A stretch of 64,000 nucleotides of DNA from Oleispira sp036960605. GTDB taxonomy: Bacteria; Pseudomonadota; Gammaproteobacteria; Pseudomonadales; Oceanobacteraceae. This document shows, one piece after another, positions 8,851 through 17,435 of this stretch (position 1 is the first letter of the stretch; every line of letters begins with the position of its first letter). The stretch lies in assembly GCA_036960605.1 (NCBI GenBank), contig JBALXI010000002.1, forward strand, positions 1 to 64,000, in the 5' to 3' direction. The notes below the pieces were generated by a model. That model saw only the letters and a list, made by a program, of their open reading frames with translations, searched no databases and was not told the DNA's origin. Made by a program: the position numbers and the translations under genes.

Positions 8851-9261
8851 TTACCATGCTGCCGCCAGCATTTTTCGTAATAAAATCACCGACTCTTCAC
8901 CAAACTCATCGGTAAGATTTTTTTCCATTTCTTTTGATACCGCGTCCGCCAGCTTGTCCGCTGCTATCCCTCTTTCTGTGAGTTCAGCAACCACCGCTTT
9001 TTGGTGGGTATCGTCTTGGCGCTGAACGACGAGCTCTTTTAGTTGCAGTTCTTTCATCGTTTTATAAACCGCTTGGCGACTGGTTCCCAATTGCTTGGCA
9101 ATAGCGGAAGGTCGGTGCTCTCCTTGGCTAATGGCCGCGAGAATAATGGCTTGGCTATTGGTGAGATCCGGGACTTGCGATTGTTGAACTTGGCTTATGA
9201 TATGGCCTGTCATCCAGTGGTATTTCTTAAAAATCAATTCCGACAAAGGAGCTTTAGACAT
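8851..9261 (-). CDS. MarR-family transcriptional regulator
   Basis: A 136-residue winged-helix regulator with typical MarR order: N-terminal dimerisation helix, PDLTNSQAIILAAISQGEHRPSAIAKQLGTSRQAVYKTMKELQLKELVV (DNA-binding helices ~40-85), a wing containing RQDDTHQKAVVAELTERG, then C-terminal helices. It lies divergent to the RND efflux genes, and the intergenic segment just upstream of its start is duplicated. Each copy contains a near-perfect inverted repeat suited to a MarR dimer. The likely role is repression of the efflux pair, relieved by an unknown ligand. Confidence 0.88.
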   Translation of the reverse strand: MSKAPLSELIFKKYHWMTGHIISQVQQSQVPDLTNSQAIILAAISQGEHRPSAIAKQLGTSRQAVYKTMKELQLKELVVQRQDDTHQKAVVAELTERGIAADKLADAVSKEMEKNLTDEFGEESVILLRKMLAAAW

Positions 9262-9267
9262 AAAAAG

Positions 9268-9380
9268 TTAGCCAGTAAAAAGGGTTTTAGTAGGATGGCT
9301 AACGTTACATGTAGTTTGATATTGTGTCAACTAGGTTTACACTTTGTTTTGTGTTGATTTCAACCTTTAATTGCAAAGTA
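9268..9380. repeat. Direct duplication copy A (MarR promoter/operator module)
   Basis: This ~113 bp is strongly similar to 9684-9794. The two share the run of roughly 30 bases covering the operator and CTAACGTTAC before it, with scattered substitutions elsewhere. Copy A leads into the 61-codon ORF at 9413 and copy B into the efflux adaptor at 9801. Confidence 0.85.
9316..9343 (+). promoter_or_regulatory. Promoter and MarR-type operator, copy A
   Basis: TTGATA at 9316-9321 and TACACT at 9338-9343 form a plausible sigma70 promoter with a 16-bp spacer. The inverted repeat GTGTCAACTAGGTTTACAC (9324-9342; arms of 8, 7 of 8 paired) fills the spacer. A MarR dimer there would block RNA polymerase. 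Confidence 0.6.
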
Positions 9381-9412
9381 TTCACAGCTCTTAGAATAAG
9401 TAAGGATAGGCA

Positions 9413-9598
9413 ATGGTCCATCAAGTAAAAAAAATCACAGAATCTAAAAGTAGTAATCATAGCGACCAAGCTCAAGAATCTGCGGTATCTCATGTATTTG
9501 CCTGGAGCAAACTTCTGATTGATATTCAGCGTGATGTAAAGAATAAATCGATTGCAAATGCCAGTGTGCAAACTGCTTTACTACACCCAAGCCAGTAA
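9413..9598 (+). CDS. Hypothetical 61-residue protein downstream of duplicated promoter
   Basis: A short ORF with AAGGATAGG before ATG 9413. It encodes a hydrophilic peptide (MVHQVKKITESKSSNH…) with one mildly hydrophobic stretch (VFAWSKLLIDIQ). It has no signal peptide and no recognised domain. It sits exactly one promoter length downstream of operator copy A, so if expressed it would be co-regulated with the efflux pair. It could also be filler created by the duplication. Confidence 0.4.
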   Translation: MVHQVKKITESKSSNHSDQAQESAVSHVFAWSKLLIDIQRDVKNKSIANASVQTALLHPSQ

Positions 9599-9683
9599 CT
9601 CATCAGCACTAGTTATGGTGGCATAAGCAACCCCCTTGCGTGCCGTAAAGCCTGTGCCGGAAGAGCGGCGTAGTCATAATAAT

Positions 9684-9794
9684 TTAGCCATAAAAAGGAT
9701 ATTAGCAGAATGACTAACGTTACTTTTGCTTGATATTGTGTCAACTAGGTTTACACTTTGTTTCATGTTGATTCTAACCTTTAATCGCGAAGTA
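9684..9794. repeat. Direct duplication copy B (MarR promoter/operator module)
   Basis: The second copy of the 9268-9380 module. It begins TTAGCCATAAAAAGG and ends AACCTTTAATCGCGAAGTA just before the adaptor start at 9801. It is probably the original efflux promoter. Confidence 0.85.
9730..9757 (+). promoter_or_regulatory. Promoter and MarR-type operator, copy B (efflux promoter)
   Basis: The 19-bp inverted repeat GTGTCAACTAGGTTTACAC recurs unchanged at 9738-9756, between TTGATA (9730-9735) and TACACT (9752-9757). It lies 44 bp before the adaptor ATG. Conservation of the operator in both copies while flanks differ suggests selection on it. Confidence 0.65.
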
Positions 9795-9800
9795 ATAATT

Positions 9801-10913
9801 ATGACTGCTAAAAAATTAGTATTTTTATGGACCTTAGTCGCTGGGCTCTCAGCATGTGATGCTGAAAAGCCGGCGACTGCTGATGCTATTCGACCTGTTA
9901 AAGCGATGAAGATTGGCTTCGTAGAGCAAGTTGGGAATAAGAGGTTTCCTGGGATTGCCAGAGCGACCCAAGAGGCAGAGCTTTCGTTTCGGGTACCGGG
10001 GTCGTTACAACGTATGCCGGTTAATATTGGCCAAGAGGTAAAGGTTGGGGATGTATTGGCAACGCTTGATCAGAGAGACTTTGAACTGAGGGTGGATAAC
10101 GCGAAAGCCAGCCTTGCTAATGCTGGGGCGCAATTGAAAAATGCCAAAATAGAATACGATCGAGTTTTAAGTATCCAGAAAACCGATGCGGGAGCGGTGA
10201 GTCAATCGCTCGTTGATGTAAGAAGTGCAGCGTATGACAGTGCTAAAGCCAATTATGATTCAAGTATTACGAATTTAAAGGCAGCGGACGATCAGCTAAG
10301 CTATGCCACGCTAAGGGCTCCTTTTGATGGCATTATTGTGCAGCGTTATAGCGAAAATTTTCAAGATGTTGCGGCCAATAATCCAGTATTTCGATTGGTT
10401 GATATGTCGAAGATTGAAATGGATATCAGCATCCCTGAAAATTTAATTTCCAAATTGCCGGATGTTAAAAACCCCCGTGTTTTATTTGATGCATTCCCTG
10501 GCATTGTTATACCCGCAAAAATAAAAGAAATTAGTCATGAAGCTTCTCAAGCGACGCGTACCTACAATATACGCTTAATTATGCAGCCACCTGCGGGTAT
10601 CAAGATTTTGCCAGGCATGTCGGGCAGTGCAACCGGTGATGTTATTAGTTCAACTCAAGCGAATCATGTAGCCGTCGTCCCGTTGAGTGCGGTATTCAGT
10701 AGTGATGATTCTAAAATTACTTATGTCTGGAAGTACAATCCTGATGTTCAGCTGGTGAACAAAATCGCAGTTGAAAAAGGCGTAATGACTAATCAAGGGC
10801 TGGTAATTAATAAGGGTATTGAGATTGGAGATTGGATTGTTACGGCGGGTGTTAATTTCTTAACGGAAGGGAAGAAAGTTCGTTTACTGAATAATAGTGA
10901 GGATAAGCGATGA
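9801..10913 (+). CDS. RND efflux periplasmic adaptor (membrane fusion protein)
   Basis: A 370-residue adaptor. There is a lipoprotein signal (TAKKLVFLWTLVAGLSACD, lipidated cysteine at 19), a barrel-sandwich/lipoyl half (ELSFRVPGSLQRMPVNIGQEVKVGDVLATLDQRDF), a coiled-coil hairpin (~75-150), a second lipoyl half (YATLRAPFDGIIVQRYSENFQDV) and a C-terminal membrane-proximal domain. It bridges the inner-membrane permease encoded next and an outer-membrane channel that is not encoded here. An upstream TTG at 9726 is in frame but lies inside the operator, so the ATG at 9801 is chosen. It overlaps the permease by 4 bp. Confidence 0.9.
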   Translation: MTAKKLVFLWTLVAGLSACDAEKPATADAIRPVKAMKIGFVEQVGNKRFPGIARATQEAELSFRVPGSLQRMPVNIGQEVKVGDVLATLDQRDFELRVDNAKASLANAGAQLKNAKIEYDRVLSIQKTDAGAVSQSLVDVRSAAYDSAKANYDSSITNLKAADDQLSYATLRAPFDGIIVQRYSENFQDVAANNPVFRLVDMSKIEMDISIPENLISKLPDVKNPRVLFDAFPGIVIPAKIKEISHEASQATRTYNIRLIMQPPAGIKILPGMSGSATGDVISSTQANHVAVVPLSAVFSSDDSKITYVWKYNPDVQLVNKIAVEKGVMTNQGLVINKGIEIGDWIVTAGVNFLTEGKKVRLLNNSEDKR

Positions 10914-13900
10914 GCCTTTCAGAATTTTCAATTAATAATCGAGTGATCGTTTTTTTTACAGTCGCGCTATTTTCGATTGCGGGAATCTTTTCATTTTTTA
11001 CTTTGGGGCAATTAGAAGATCCTGAGTTCACAGTAAAGACGGCATTAATTGTTACCCACTATCCGGGTGCAAGCCCTGAGGAAGTTGAGCAAGAAGTTAC
11101 CGACAAAATAGAAAATGCGTTGCAAGAGATGCCAGAATTAAAATCATTACATTCTCGTTCAACGGCGGGGACTTCACTGATTACGGTGGAGATAAAGGGA
11201 GAATATTGGTCTGATCGTTTGCCGCAAGTATGGGATAAGTTGAGGCGAAAAGTAGGTGATATTCAATTCACACTACCTGAGGGCGTCAGTACTCCCGATA
11301 TAATTGATGATTTTGGTGATGTCTATGGCTTGATGGTGGGTGTTGTTGGTGACGGGTTTACTTACCAAGAAATGGAAGATTATGTAAAAATAATGCAAAA
11401 AGAAATCAGTTTGGTTGAAGGCATTGCCCGCATTGATTTATGGGGTAATCAAGATTCTGCTATTTATATTGATATCTCAGAAAACAAACTGGCGAGCTTG
11501 GGCTTATCGGCTGCTGCTGTCACTCGGTTATTAAGAAATCAGAATTTGGTAGTCGATGCAGGCCATGTTGAATCGGGTATTTATCGCTTAAATGTGCGGC
11601 CAACGGGTAGCTTTACCTCGCCTCAAGATATTGGTGATTTATTAATTCATGGTGAATCATCCTCACAGAAAAGTGAATTTATTAGAGTCAGTGATATCGG
11701 CACCATCACCGAAGGGTATATAGAACCTGCAAGAACGTTGATGAGAATTAACGGTAAGCCCGCGATCGTATTATCAATGTCGCCGTTGAGTGGTACCAAT
11801 GTCGTTGAGGTTGGAGAAAGAGTTTCTGCCAAGCTTGAGCAATTGAAAAATCGTTTTCCTATTGGGATAGAAGTCGAAAAAATTCATTGGCAGCCACAAG
11901 TTGTTGATGATTCTGTGCAGGCATTTTTGATTAACTTTGCTGAAGCAGTATTGATTGTTCTAGTGGTATTGACGCTGGCAATGGGATGGAAGATGGGGGT
12001 GGTTATTGGCTCGGCCTTGGTCTTAACTATTTTAGCGACGTTTGTATTTATGGCTTTGTTTGGCATCGATTTACACCGGATGTCGTTAGGTGCACTTATT
12101 ATCGCGCTGGGTATGATGGTTGATAATGCGATTGTTGTCGCTGAAAGCTATGTGGTTAAGCTTCAGCAAGGGCGCACGAAAGCCCAAGCGGCGATAGAGT
12201 CTGCTAAAGGTCCATCAATCGCTTTGCTAGGGGCGACGGTTATTGCGGTGATGGCATTTTATCCCATCTTTGCTTCTATTGAGGATGCTGGCGAATACTG
12301 CCGGACTTTATTTATTGTTATTGCTATTTCATTACTGGTGAGCTGGGTTGTATCGCTGACGTTAACACCGTTGCAATGCATGTTGATGCTTGACGCTGAG
12401 CATGATGAAAATCAAATAGAAGGTGGCGAGAAGCAAGAAGGTAAATTGCTTTCTGGCTTTAGATCGGTATTAGAATTTGCCATGAAAAAACGTTTGCTTA
12501 CGGTGGCCAGTTTAGTTTTGTTATTGGCGGTAGCGTTAGGATCGTTTGGCAATATCGCACAAATATTTTTCCCCAGTTCTTCGATGACTAAATTTACAAT
12601 TGATTATTGGGCACCTGAAGGCTCCCGTATTGAATCGACTTCAGAAGGCATGGAAATAATAGAGCAGCACTTACTAAAAGATAGTCGTGTAAAAACTACG
12701 GCTTCTTTTATTGGACAAGGTTCTCCTCGATTCTATTTGCCGGTATCGCCAGAAAACCCTAGCGCTGCCTATGGACAAATTATAGTTAATGTTCATGACT
12801 TTGATGCGCTTGATGGGGTTGTTGTCGAGCTTAGGCAATGGCTGAGTAATAATTTGCCGAATCCTATGGTGCGAGTCCGTAAATATGGCGTTGGGCCTTC
12901 TGTTACTTGGAAATTTGAAGCGCGATTTTTAGGCCCTGCGGATGCAGATCCTGCTATTTTGCGTGGCTTAGCAGAGCAGGGGATGAGTATTTTACGTCAA
13001 TCTCCCATTGCTAAAGAAGTATCAACAGACTGGCGTCAGCAGGTATTAGAGATTGTGCCTGAATATAGCCAAGTTAAGGCGAGAAGAACGGGGATTTCAC
13101 GTTCTGATTTAGCGAATACGACCAAGCGTTTTTATGATGGTTATCGAGTAGGAACGTATCGTCGTGGCGATACACAGCTGCCGATTGTAGTGCGAGAGAA
13201 CATTGAGCGAAGAAGTATTAATGACCTTGACGTATTACAAATTGAACCGGGGAATCAGTCAACGTCTGTCCCCTTGGGGCAGGTCATTAATGGCGTGGGT
13301 GTTGAGTGGGTTAATCCTATCATCTGGCGTTATAACCGACATAGAGCAATAACGGTTCAAGCTTCGCCGATTGCAGGTACTACGGCTGCGACATTAAGAA
13401 CGTCTGTGGTTAAGCAATTTGATGCGATTCCGTTACCAGAAGGCTATAGACTAAAATGGTTTGGTGAACATAAAAGTACCATTGAGGCTCAAGCTTCTTT
13501 AGTGCCGGGTGTGGTTCCTGCCTTTGCTTTGATTCTATTTATTCTTGTTGCTCTGTTTAATGCTATTCGTCCGATGGTGATGATTGTATTGATTATTCCT
13601 TTTGTAATGATCGGTGTTTCATTAGGCTTGCAGGTGAGTGGTGCAGCTTTTGGCTTTGTGGCTATTTTAGGCGTAATGAGTTTGGCGGGAATGATGATTA
13701 AAAATTCAATTGTTTTAGTCGATCAAATTGAATTTGAAAAAGCTCAAGGGAAGGATCCTCATCAAGCTATTATCGATGCGACTATCTCTAGAATTAGGCC
13801 GGTATTTCTGGCGGCGGCAACAACAGTTTTAGGCGTTATTCCTTTGGTCGCCGATTTGTTTTGGCAAGGTTTGGCAGTTTCAATCATGGCGGGCTTATCT

Positions 13901-13978
13901 TTTGGTACGGTTTTAACCATGATATTACTGCCGGTGCTATATTCTTTTTTCTATAAAACTAAACCTTATTCCAATTAA
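10910..13978 (+). CDS. RND efflux permease (HAE-type, AcrB superfamily)
   Basis: A 1022-residue inner-membrane transporter with the RND layout: TM1 after NNRVIVFF, periplasmic porter loops (DPEFTVKTALIVTHYPGASPEEVEQEV), TM2-6, central loop, TM7, second periplasmic loop and TM8-12 (VALFNAIRPMVMIVLIIPFVMIGV; GFVAILGVMSLAGMMIKNSIVLVDQIEFE). In TM4 the proton-relay motif reads MVDNAIVVAES (near residue 405), so the second aspartate of the AcrB pair is asparagine. The start overlaps the adaptor stop (ATGA). Substrates are unknown. A MarR regulator and duplicated operator lie upstream. Confidence 0.92.
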   Translation: MSLSEFSINNRVIVFFTVALFSIAGIFSFFTLGQLEDPEFTVKTALIVTHYPGASPEEVEQEVTDKIENALQEMPELKSLHSRSTAGTSLITVEIKGEYWSDRLPQVWDKLRRKVGDIQFTLPEGVSTPDIIDDFGDVYGLMVGVVGDGFTYQEMEDYVKIMQKEISLVEGIARIDLWGNQDSAIYIDISENKLASLGLSAAAVTRLLRNQNLVVDAGHVESGIYRLNVRPTGSFTSPQDIGDLLIHGESSSQKSEFIRVSDIGTITEGYIEPARTLMRINGKPAIVLSMSPLSGTNVVEVGERVSAKLEQLKNRFPIGIEVEKIHWQPQVVDDSVQAFLINFAEAVLIVLVVLTLAMGWKMGVVIGSALVLTILATFVFMALFGIDLHRMSLGALIIALGMMVDNAIVVAESYVVKLQQGRTKAQAAIESAKGPSIALLGATVIAVMAFYPIFASIEDAGEYCRTLFIVIAISLLVSWVVSLTLTPLQCMLMLDAEHDENQIEGGEKQEGKLLSGFRSVLEFAMKKRLLTVASLVLLLAVALGSFGNIAQIFFPSSSMTKFTIDYWAPEGSRIESTSEGMEIIEQHLLKDSRVKTTASFIGQGSPRFYLPVSPENPSAAYGQIIVNVHDFDALDGVVVELRQWLSNNLPNPMVRVRKYGVGPSVTWKFEARFLGPADADPAILRGLAEQGMSILRQSPIAKEVSTDWRQQVLEIVPEYSQVKARRTGISRSDLANTTKRFYDGYRVGTYRRGDTQLPIVVRENIERRSINDLDVLQIEPGNQSTSVPLGQVINGVGVEWVNPIIWRYNRHRAITVQASPIAGTTAATLRTSVVKQFDAIPLPEGYRLKWFGEHKSTIEAQASLVPGVVPAFALILFILVALFNAIRPMVMIVLIIPFVMIGVSLGLQVSGAAFGFVAILGVMSLAGMMIKNSIVLVDQIEFEKAQGKDPHQAIIDATISRIRPVFLAAATTVLGVIPLVADLFWQGLAVSIMAGLSFGTVLTMILLPVLYSFFYKTKPYSN

Positions 13979-13988
13979 TTACGCGTCA

Positions 13989-14055
13989 GTATTCTGCACC
14001 TATTGTGAAAGGTAATACGTCAGCCTATAAAGGTTGTAGGATAGGTGTAGAATAC
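13989..14055. repeat. Long inverted repeat downstream of the RND permease
   Basis: GTATTCTGCACCTAT (13989-14003) faces ATAGGTGTAGAATAC (14041-14055), 14 of 15 paired, with a 37-nt loop. It lacks a T-run, so it is not a classical terminator. An mRNA 3'-end stabiliser or a protein-binding element is possible. Confidence 0.6.
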
Positions 14056-14102
14056 GGTGATTGGTTGTGAGTAAGTTTTGATTAGTAATAAGGATAATTA
14101 TC

Positions 14103-14375
14103 ATGGATGACTTTTTAGCAGTAGTAGCAATATTTATCTCTTGTATCAGCGGGTATCTAGTTTTTGATCTGTTTTATACGGGGTTCTCTTGGGCTGTGTT
14201 ATTAAGCGCAGTCTTTGGTTTTCTTATCGTGCATGTTATTTGGCCGAAAAAACAAGATAGTGATAGTGCTTGGTATGATGCTCTTGAATATATCTTTGAT
14301 TTTCCTTATCGACTGATGGCGGCTTTAGTTCGAGGTATCGTGAAAGGTGGTGATGCTGTGGGTTTGGATCTTTAG
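14103..14375 (+). CDS. Hypothetical small membrane protein
   Basis: A 90-residue protein with two hydrophobic segments (about 4-24 FLAVVAIFISCISGYLVFDL and 28-49 FSWAVLLSAVFGFLIVHVIW) and a charged C-terminal part. AAGGATAATTATC precedes ATG 14103. Its TAG stop directly abuts the ATG of the DCC-family gene, so the two are probably co-transcribed. No function can be assigned. Confidence 0.7.
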   Translation: MDDFLAVVAIFISCISGYLVFDLFYTGFSWAVLLSAVFGFLIVHVIWPKKQDSDSAWYDALEYIFDFPYRLMAALVRGIVKGGDAVGLDL

Positions 14376-14801
14376 ATGAATTTACCTCCTAATGTCAGTT
14401 CAACCGATAAAGTCATTTTATTTGATGGTGTGTGCAAGCTCTGCAATGCTTGGAGTAATTTTATAATCAAGCACGACCATCAGCATGTCTTTAAATTGTG
14501 CAACGTTCAGTCGCAAGAAGGCCAAAAAATACTGAAGCATTTTGGCTTGCCGACCGATGTTTATGAAACCATGTTGTATGTAGAGGGCGGTGTTTTCTAT
14601 AAACAAAGCGACGCTTTCTTCGAAGTGGTGGCTCAGCTTGGTTTTCCATGGAAGACCGTGTGTATATTTCGAGCTATTCCTAAGCCTATTCGTAATTGGC
14701 TATACGATCGTATTGCGTTAAACCGTTATCGGTTATTCGGCAAGTACGATGCTTGTTTGTTGCCGACTGCTGATCATGAGGCTCGATACTTAAGTGAATA
14801 A
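14376..14801 (+). CDS. DCC-family (DUF393) putative thiol-disulfide protein
   Basis: A 141-residue protein with the defining DCC motif near the N-terminus, LFDGVCKLCN (Asp17, Cys20, Cys23), a thioredoxin-like CxxC pair. The rest follows the family pattern (FKLCNVQSQEGQKIL, DVYETMLYVEGG, FFEVVAQLGFPWK, IPKPIRNWLYDRIALNRYRLFGK). The length is normal. A redox role in the cytoplasm is inferred from the motif and has not been shown for the family. It is sandwiched in a three-gene cluster and overlaps the GNAT gene by 8 bp. Confidence 0.88.
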   Translation: MNLPPNVSSTDKVILFDGVCKLCNAWSNFIIKHDHQHVFKLCNVQSQEGQKILKHFGLPTDVYETMLYVEGGVFYKQSDAFFEVVAQLGFPWKTVCIFRAIPKPIRNWLYDRIALNRYRLFGKYDACLLPTADHEARYLSE

Positions 14802-15228
14802 TTCAGTTGTTAGTATTCGAGTGATTACTTTAGATGAAGCTTTACCGATTAGGCATTGTGTTTTGTGGCCTGAGAAACCGTTGTCTTTCTGTAAGGTCGA
14901 CGGTGATGATACGGCAAGCCACTATGGTGCTTTTTTAAACAATACATTGGTTAGCGTTGCTTCGATTTATGTTGAAGGCCAGGTGGCTAGGCTGAGGAAG
15001 TTTGCGACGTTAGAATACTTTCAAGGCCGTGGTGCGGGTACGCAACTTATTAGCCATGTCGTGGCTGAGCTTAAACATACGAAGGTTGAAACCTTTTGGT
15101 GTGATGCGCGAACAACGGCGGTTGGTTTTTATAAGCGCTTTGGCATGGATGTGCAGGGTGCTGAGTTTGTTAAATCTGGCATCACTTATTATAAAATGGA
15201 GGTTGCCCTTAACCTGAACCTTAAATAG
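14794..15228 (+). CDS. GNAT-family N-acetyltransferase
   Basis: A 144-residue GCN5-related acetyltransferase. The acetyl-CoA pyrophosphate loop is YFQGRGAGTQLISHV (residues ~72-86), preceded by the beta-4 strand ARLRKFATLE and followed by the C-terminal ARTTAVGFYKRFGMDVQGAEF pattern typical of the fold. It starts at GTG 14794 inside the end of the previous gene, which implies translational coupling. The substrate is unknown. Confidence 0.85.
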   Translation: MNNSVVSIRVITLDEALPIRHCVLWPEKPLSFCKVDGDDTASHYGAFLNNTLVSVASIYVEGQVARLRKFATLEYFQGRGAGTQLISHVVAELKHTKVETFWCDARTTAVGFYKRFGMDVQGAEFVKSGITYYKMEVALNLNLK

Positions 15229-15382
15229 ATCTCTGCTCTATGAATACCTCGTTACTCTATCGTTATGTTGTCGTCACTCGGTGACGGGTATGGCATTAAA
15301 CTGATTAAGCTGACTAAAGTGACAGTCGGCCTTTAGATAATTCAACTACAATTCTATTCATTACTCGATATCAGGAATGTCC

Positions 15383-16465
15383 ATGAGGCATCTTAATGTG
15401 TTGATTAGAATTATTCTGATAGTAACCTGTTCAATCTCTTCGGCTTGGTCTGAAGAATTAAGAATTCTGTGCTGGGAGGGTTATGCTACTGACCAGCATA
15501 CTCAGAAGTTTGAGCAGTATATAAAGCAAAAATATCAACTTGATTTGAACATCAGCGTGACCAATGTTTCTGATCCGCAAGAGTTCTTTGATGGCATTCG
15601 TGGCAAAGACTTCGATCTAATCAGCCCTGCCCATAATATTCCAAAATCTGCTCATTGGGCCTTCATCGAACAGAAGCTGGTGCTTCCCATTAATCTAGGC
15701 AATGTTCCGAATTATCAACATATTATACCGGCGCTTAAAAAGGCTGATTATATAACGGAAGAGGGTTTGGTTTATGGTGTTCCCATTGTCTATGGGCACT
15801 ATGGACTTGCTTATAATACTGAGATCATTAAAGAAGAACCGAAATCTTGGGATATATTCTGGGATCCTAAGTATGCCGATAAATATGCGATAAGTGCCGA
15901 TTATCATGAGGCTAATATTTATATTACGGCCTTGGCGATGGGTTATGAAAAATCAGAGATTTTTGAATATTCAGTGCTGCGTGATAATAAAGAGTTTAAG
16001 CAACGTCTTACCAAGCTTGCCTCAAGTGCTAAGTCATACTGGGTGGGTGTCGATAAAGCAGAGGGTATCAAAGATTTAGCGCTTGCGACGGCATGGGGCT
16101 TTTCTTTTAGTGAATTAAATAAAGCTGATGAGAAGTGGAAGTTTGCTTCACCTAAAGAGGGCGTGACGGGTTGGATAGACAACTGGCTCATTGGTTATTC
16201 ATTGGAAAATAAACCCCTATTAAAACGTATTGCTGAAGAGTGGATTAACTATTCTATTGGGCCGGAAATGCAAGTAGCCTATATACGTGATATCAGACAG
16301 TTCCCCGTTAACCTTACCATTAAAAAATTATTATCTGCCGAAGAAATAGAGAAGTTTGGGCTAAATAATCCTGATTACTTTCAACAAAATTTCATACCTT
16401 GGAAGATATTAAACAGTGATGATCAGTATGGCTTTGAATCTTTATGGCGGCACGCTAAGCAATGA
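15383..16465 (+). CDS. Polyamine/spermidine-type periplasmic binding protein (orphan)
   Basis: A PotD-like ABC solute-binding protein of ~360 residues. There is a signal peptide (MRHLNVLIRIILIVTCSISSAWS), then the family start EELRILCWEGYATDQHTQKFE. Ligand-domain landmarks include FDLISPAHNIPK, GLVYGVPIVYGHYGLAYNTE and WDIFWDPKYADKYAI. AGGA at 15373-15376 is spaced for ATG 15383 rather than the in-frame ATG at 15377. No permease or ATPase gene adjoins it, so it either works with components elsewhere or serves as a sensor. The next gene is another orphan binding protein, possibly a related signalling input. Confidence 0.85.
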   Translation: MRHLNVLIRIILIVTCSISSAWSEELRILCWEGYATDQHTQKFEQYIKQKYQLDLNISVTNVSDPQEFFDGIRGKDFDLISPAHNIPKSAHWAFIEQKLVLPINLGNVPNYQHIIPALKKADYITEEGLVYGVPIVYGHYGLAYNTEIIKEEPKSWDIFWDPKYADKYAISADYHEANIYITALAMGYEKSEIFEYSVLRDNKEFKQRLTKLASSAKSYWVGVDKAEGIKDLALATAWGFSFSELNKADEKWKFASPKEGVTGWIDNWLIGYSLENKPLLKRIAEEWINYSIGPEMQVAYIRDIRQFPVNLTIKKLLSAEEIEKFGLNNPDYFQQNFIPWKILNSDDQYGFESLWRHAKQ

Positions 16466-16530
16466 GCAATTTTTTTTGTCCGGCTGAAAAACTTCAATAA
16501 TAGTGTATGAATCTTCACAGGAGCGTAAAT

Positions 16531-17274
16531 ATGAAAGTACTCGGCAGATCGCTATTAATTGCATTTCTCGTTGGCTTCGGGTTGCCGTTAGTACAGGTGC
16601 AGGCTGAAGAGGTATTGATTGCCGCTGAGGACGATTGGATTCCTTATGCCCGTAACGATGGCACGGGCCTGGCCAATGAAATTATCATTGCCGCCTATGG
16701 CAGTATTGGGATTAAAGTACGCTATAACATATATCCTTATGCGCGAGTATTACGTTTAGTCGCGACTGGGAAGTATGTTGCAGGCTTTAATGTTCCCCTT
16801 GATGAAGAGAGCAAGGAGCGCTTTTTATTGGGTAAGGAGCCTTTGTACAACGCGGTTTCAGCTTATTATCAGCATACTCAAACCCCTCTTGTGGCGAAGA
16901 GCAGTGATGAACTTAATAATGGTCGTGTGATTGGTGTCGTAAGGGGTTATGGATACGGAGATCATTATCTAGAGCTACGCAAGCAGGGTCGTATTCTAGA
17001 ACTGGTGAGTAACTCTGAATCGGGTAATTTGAAGATGCTTTCTGCTGGCCGTATGAATGCCACCATTATCTATGACAAGACAGCCAACATATTGCTCGAG
17101 CAGCTTAAGTTGAAAAATGTTATTGAGTACGCTTTCATTAATGAATCGACTCCTATTTATTTAGCATTCTCGAAAACCCATCCAAAGGGGAAATATTTTT
17201 CTGATAAATTTGATGAGGGTATGAGACTGATTAAAGCAGATGGTACCTATCAGCGAATTATGAATTCTTATTAG
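16531..17274 (+). CDS. Family-3 periplasmic solute-binding-like protein (orphan)
   Basis: A 247-residue protein. There is a signal peptide (KVLGRSLLIAFLVGFGLPLVQVQAEEV), then a family-3 (amino-acid type) binding domain in two lobes (EDDWIPYARNDGTGLANEIIIAAYGSIGIKVRY, VIGVVRGYGYG, AGRMNATIIYDKT, SKTHPKGKYFSDKFDEGMRLIKADGTYQRI). CAGGAG at 16518-16523 favours ATG 16531 over the upstream ATG 16507. There are no transport partners beside it. Proteins of this stand-alone class in marine gammaproteobacteria are often uncharacterised. Confidence 0.85.
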   Translation: MKVLGRSLLIAFLVGFGLPLVQVQAEEVLIAAEDDWIPYARNDGTGLANEIIIAAYGSIGIKVRYNIYPYARVLRLVATGKYVAGFNVPLDEESKERFLLGKEPLYNAVSAYYQHTQTPLVAKSSDELNNGRVIGVVRGYGYGDHYLELRKQGRILELVSNSESGNLKMLSAGRMNATIIYDKTANILLEQLKLKNVIEYAFINESTPIYLAFSKTHPKGKYFSDKFDEGMRLIKADGTYQRIMNSY

Positions 17275-17306
17275 TGCTTGAGGTCGCTATCACTATTATC
17301 TGACAC

Positions 17307-17345
17307 GACTGACTTGGAGTGTCAGTCGGTCATGTGAAGCTTCAC
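17307..17345. repeat. Hairpin plus perfect 12-bp palindrome upstream of the PepSY gene
   Basis: GACTGAC (17307-17313) pairs perfectly with GTCAGTC (17321-17327). A second palindrome, GTGAAGCTTCAC, is at 17334-17345. Neither is followed by a T-run. The palindrome is ~90 bp before the PepSY-helix gene and could be an operator. Confidence 0.5.
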
Positions 17346-17435
17346 CTGATTCAAATTCGTATCATACTTTGTTATTATGCTTCTATATTGATTCCCCATT
17401 TTTATTGCTAAGCATATCCTTTCGACAGAGTACTT

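Noticed and set aside
17307..17345. The hairpin and palindrome considered as a terminator for the binding-protein gene
   Set aside because: No U-tract follows either element, so termination cannot be supported.
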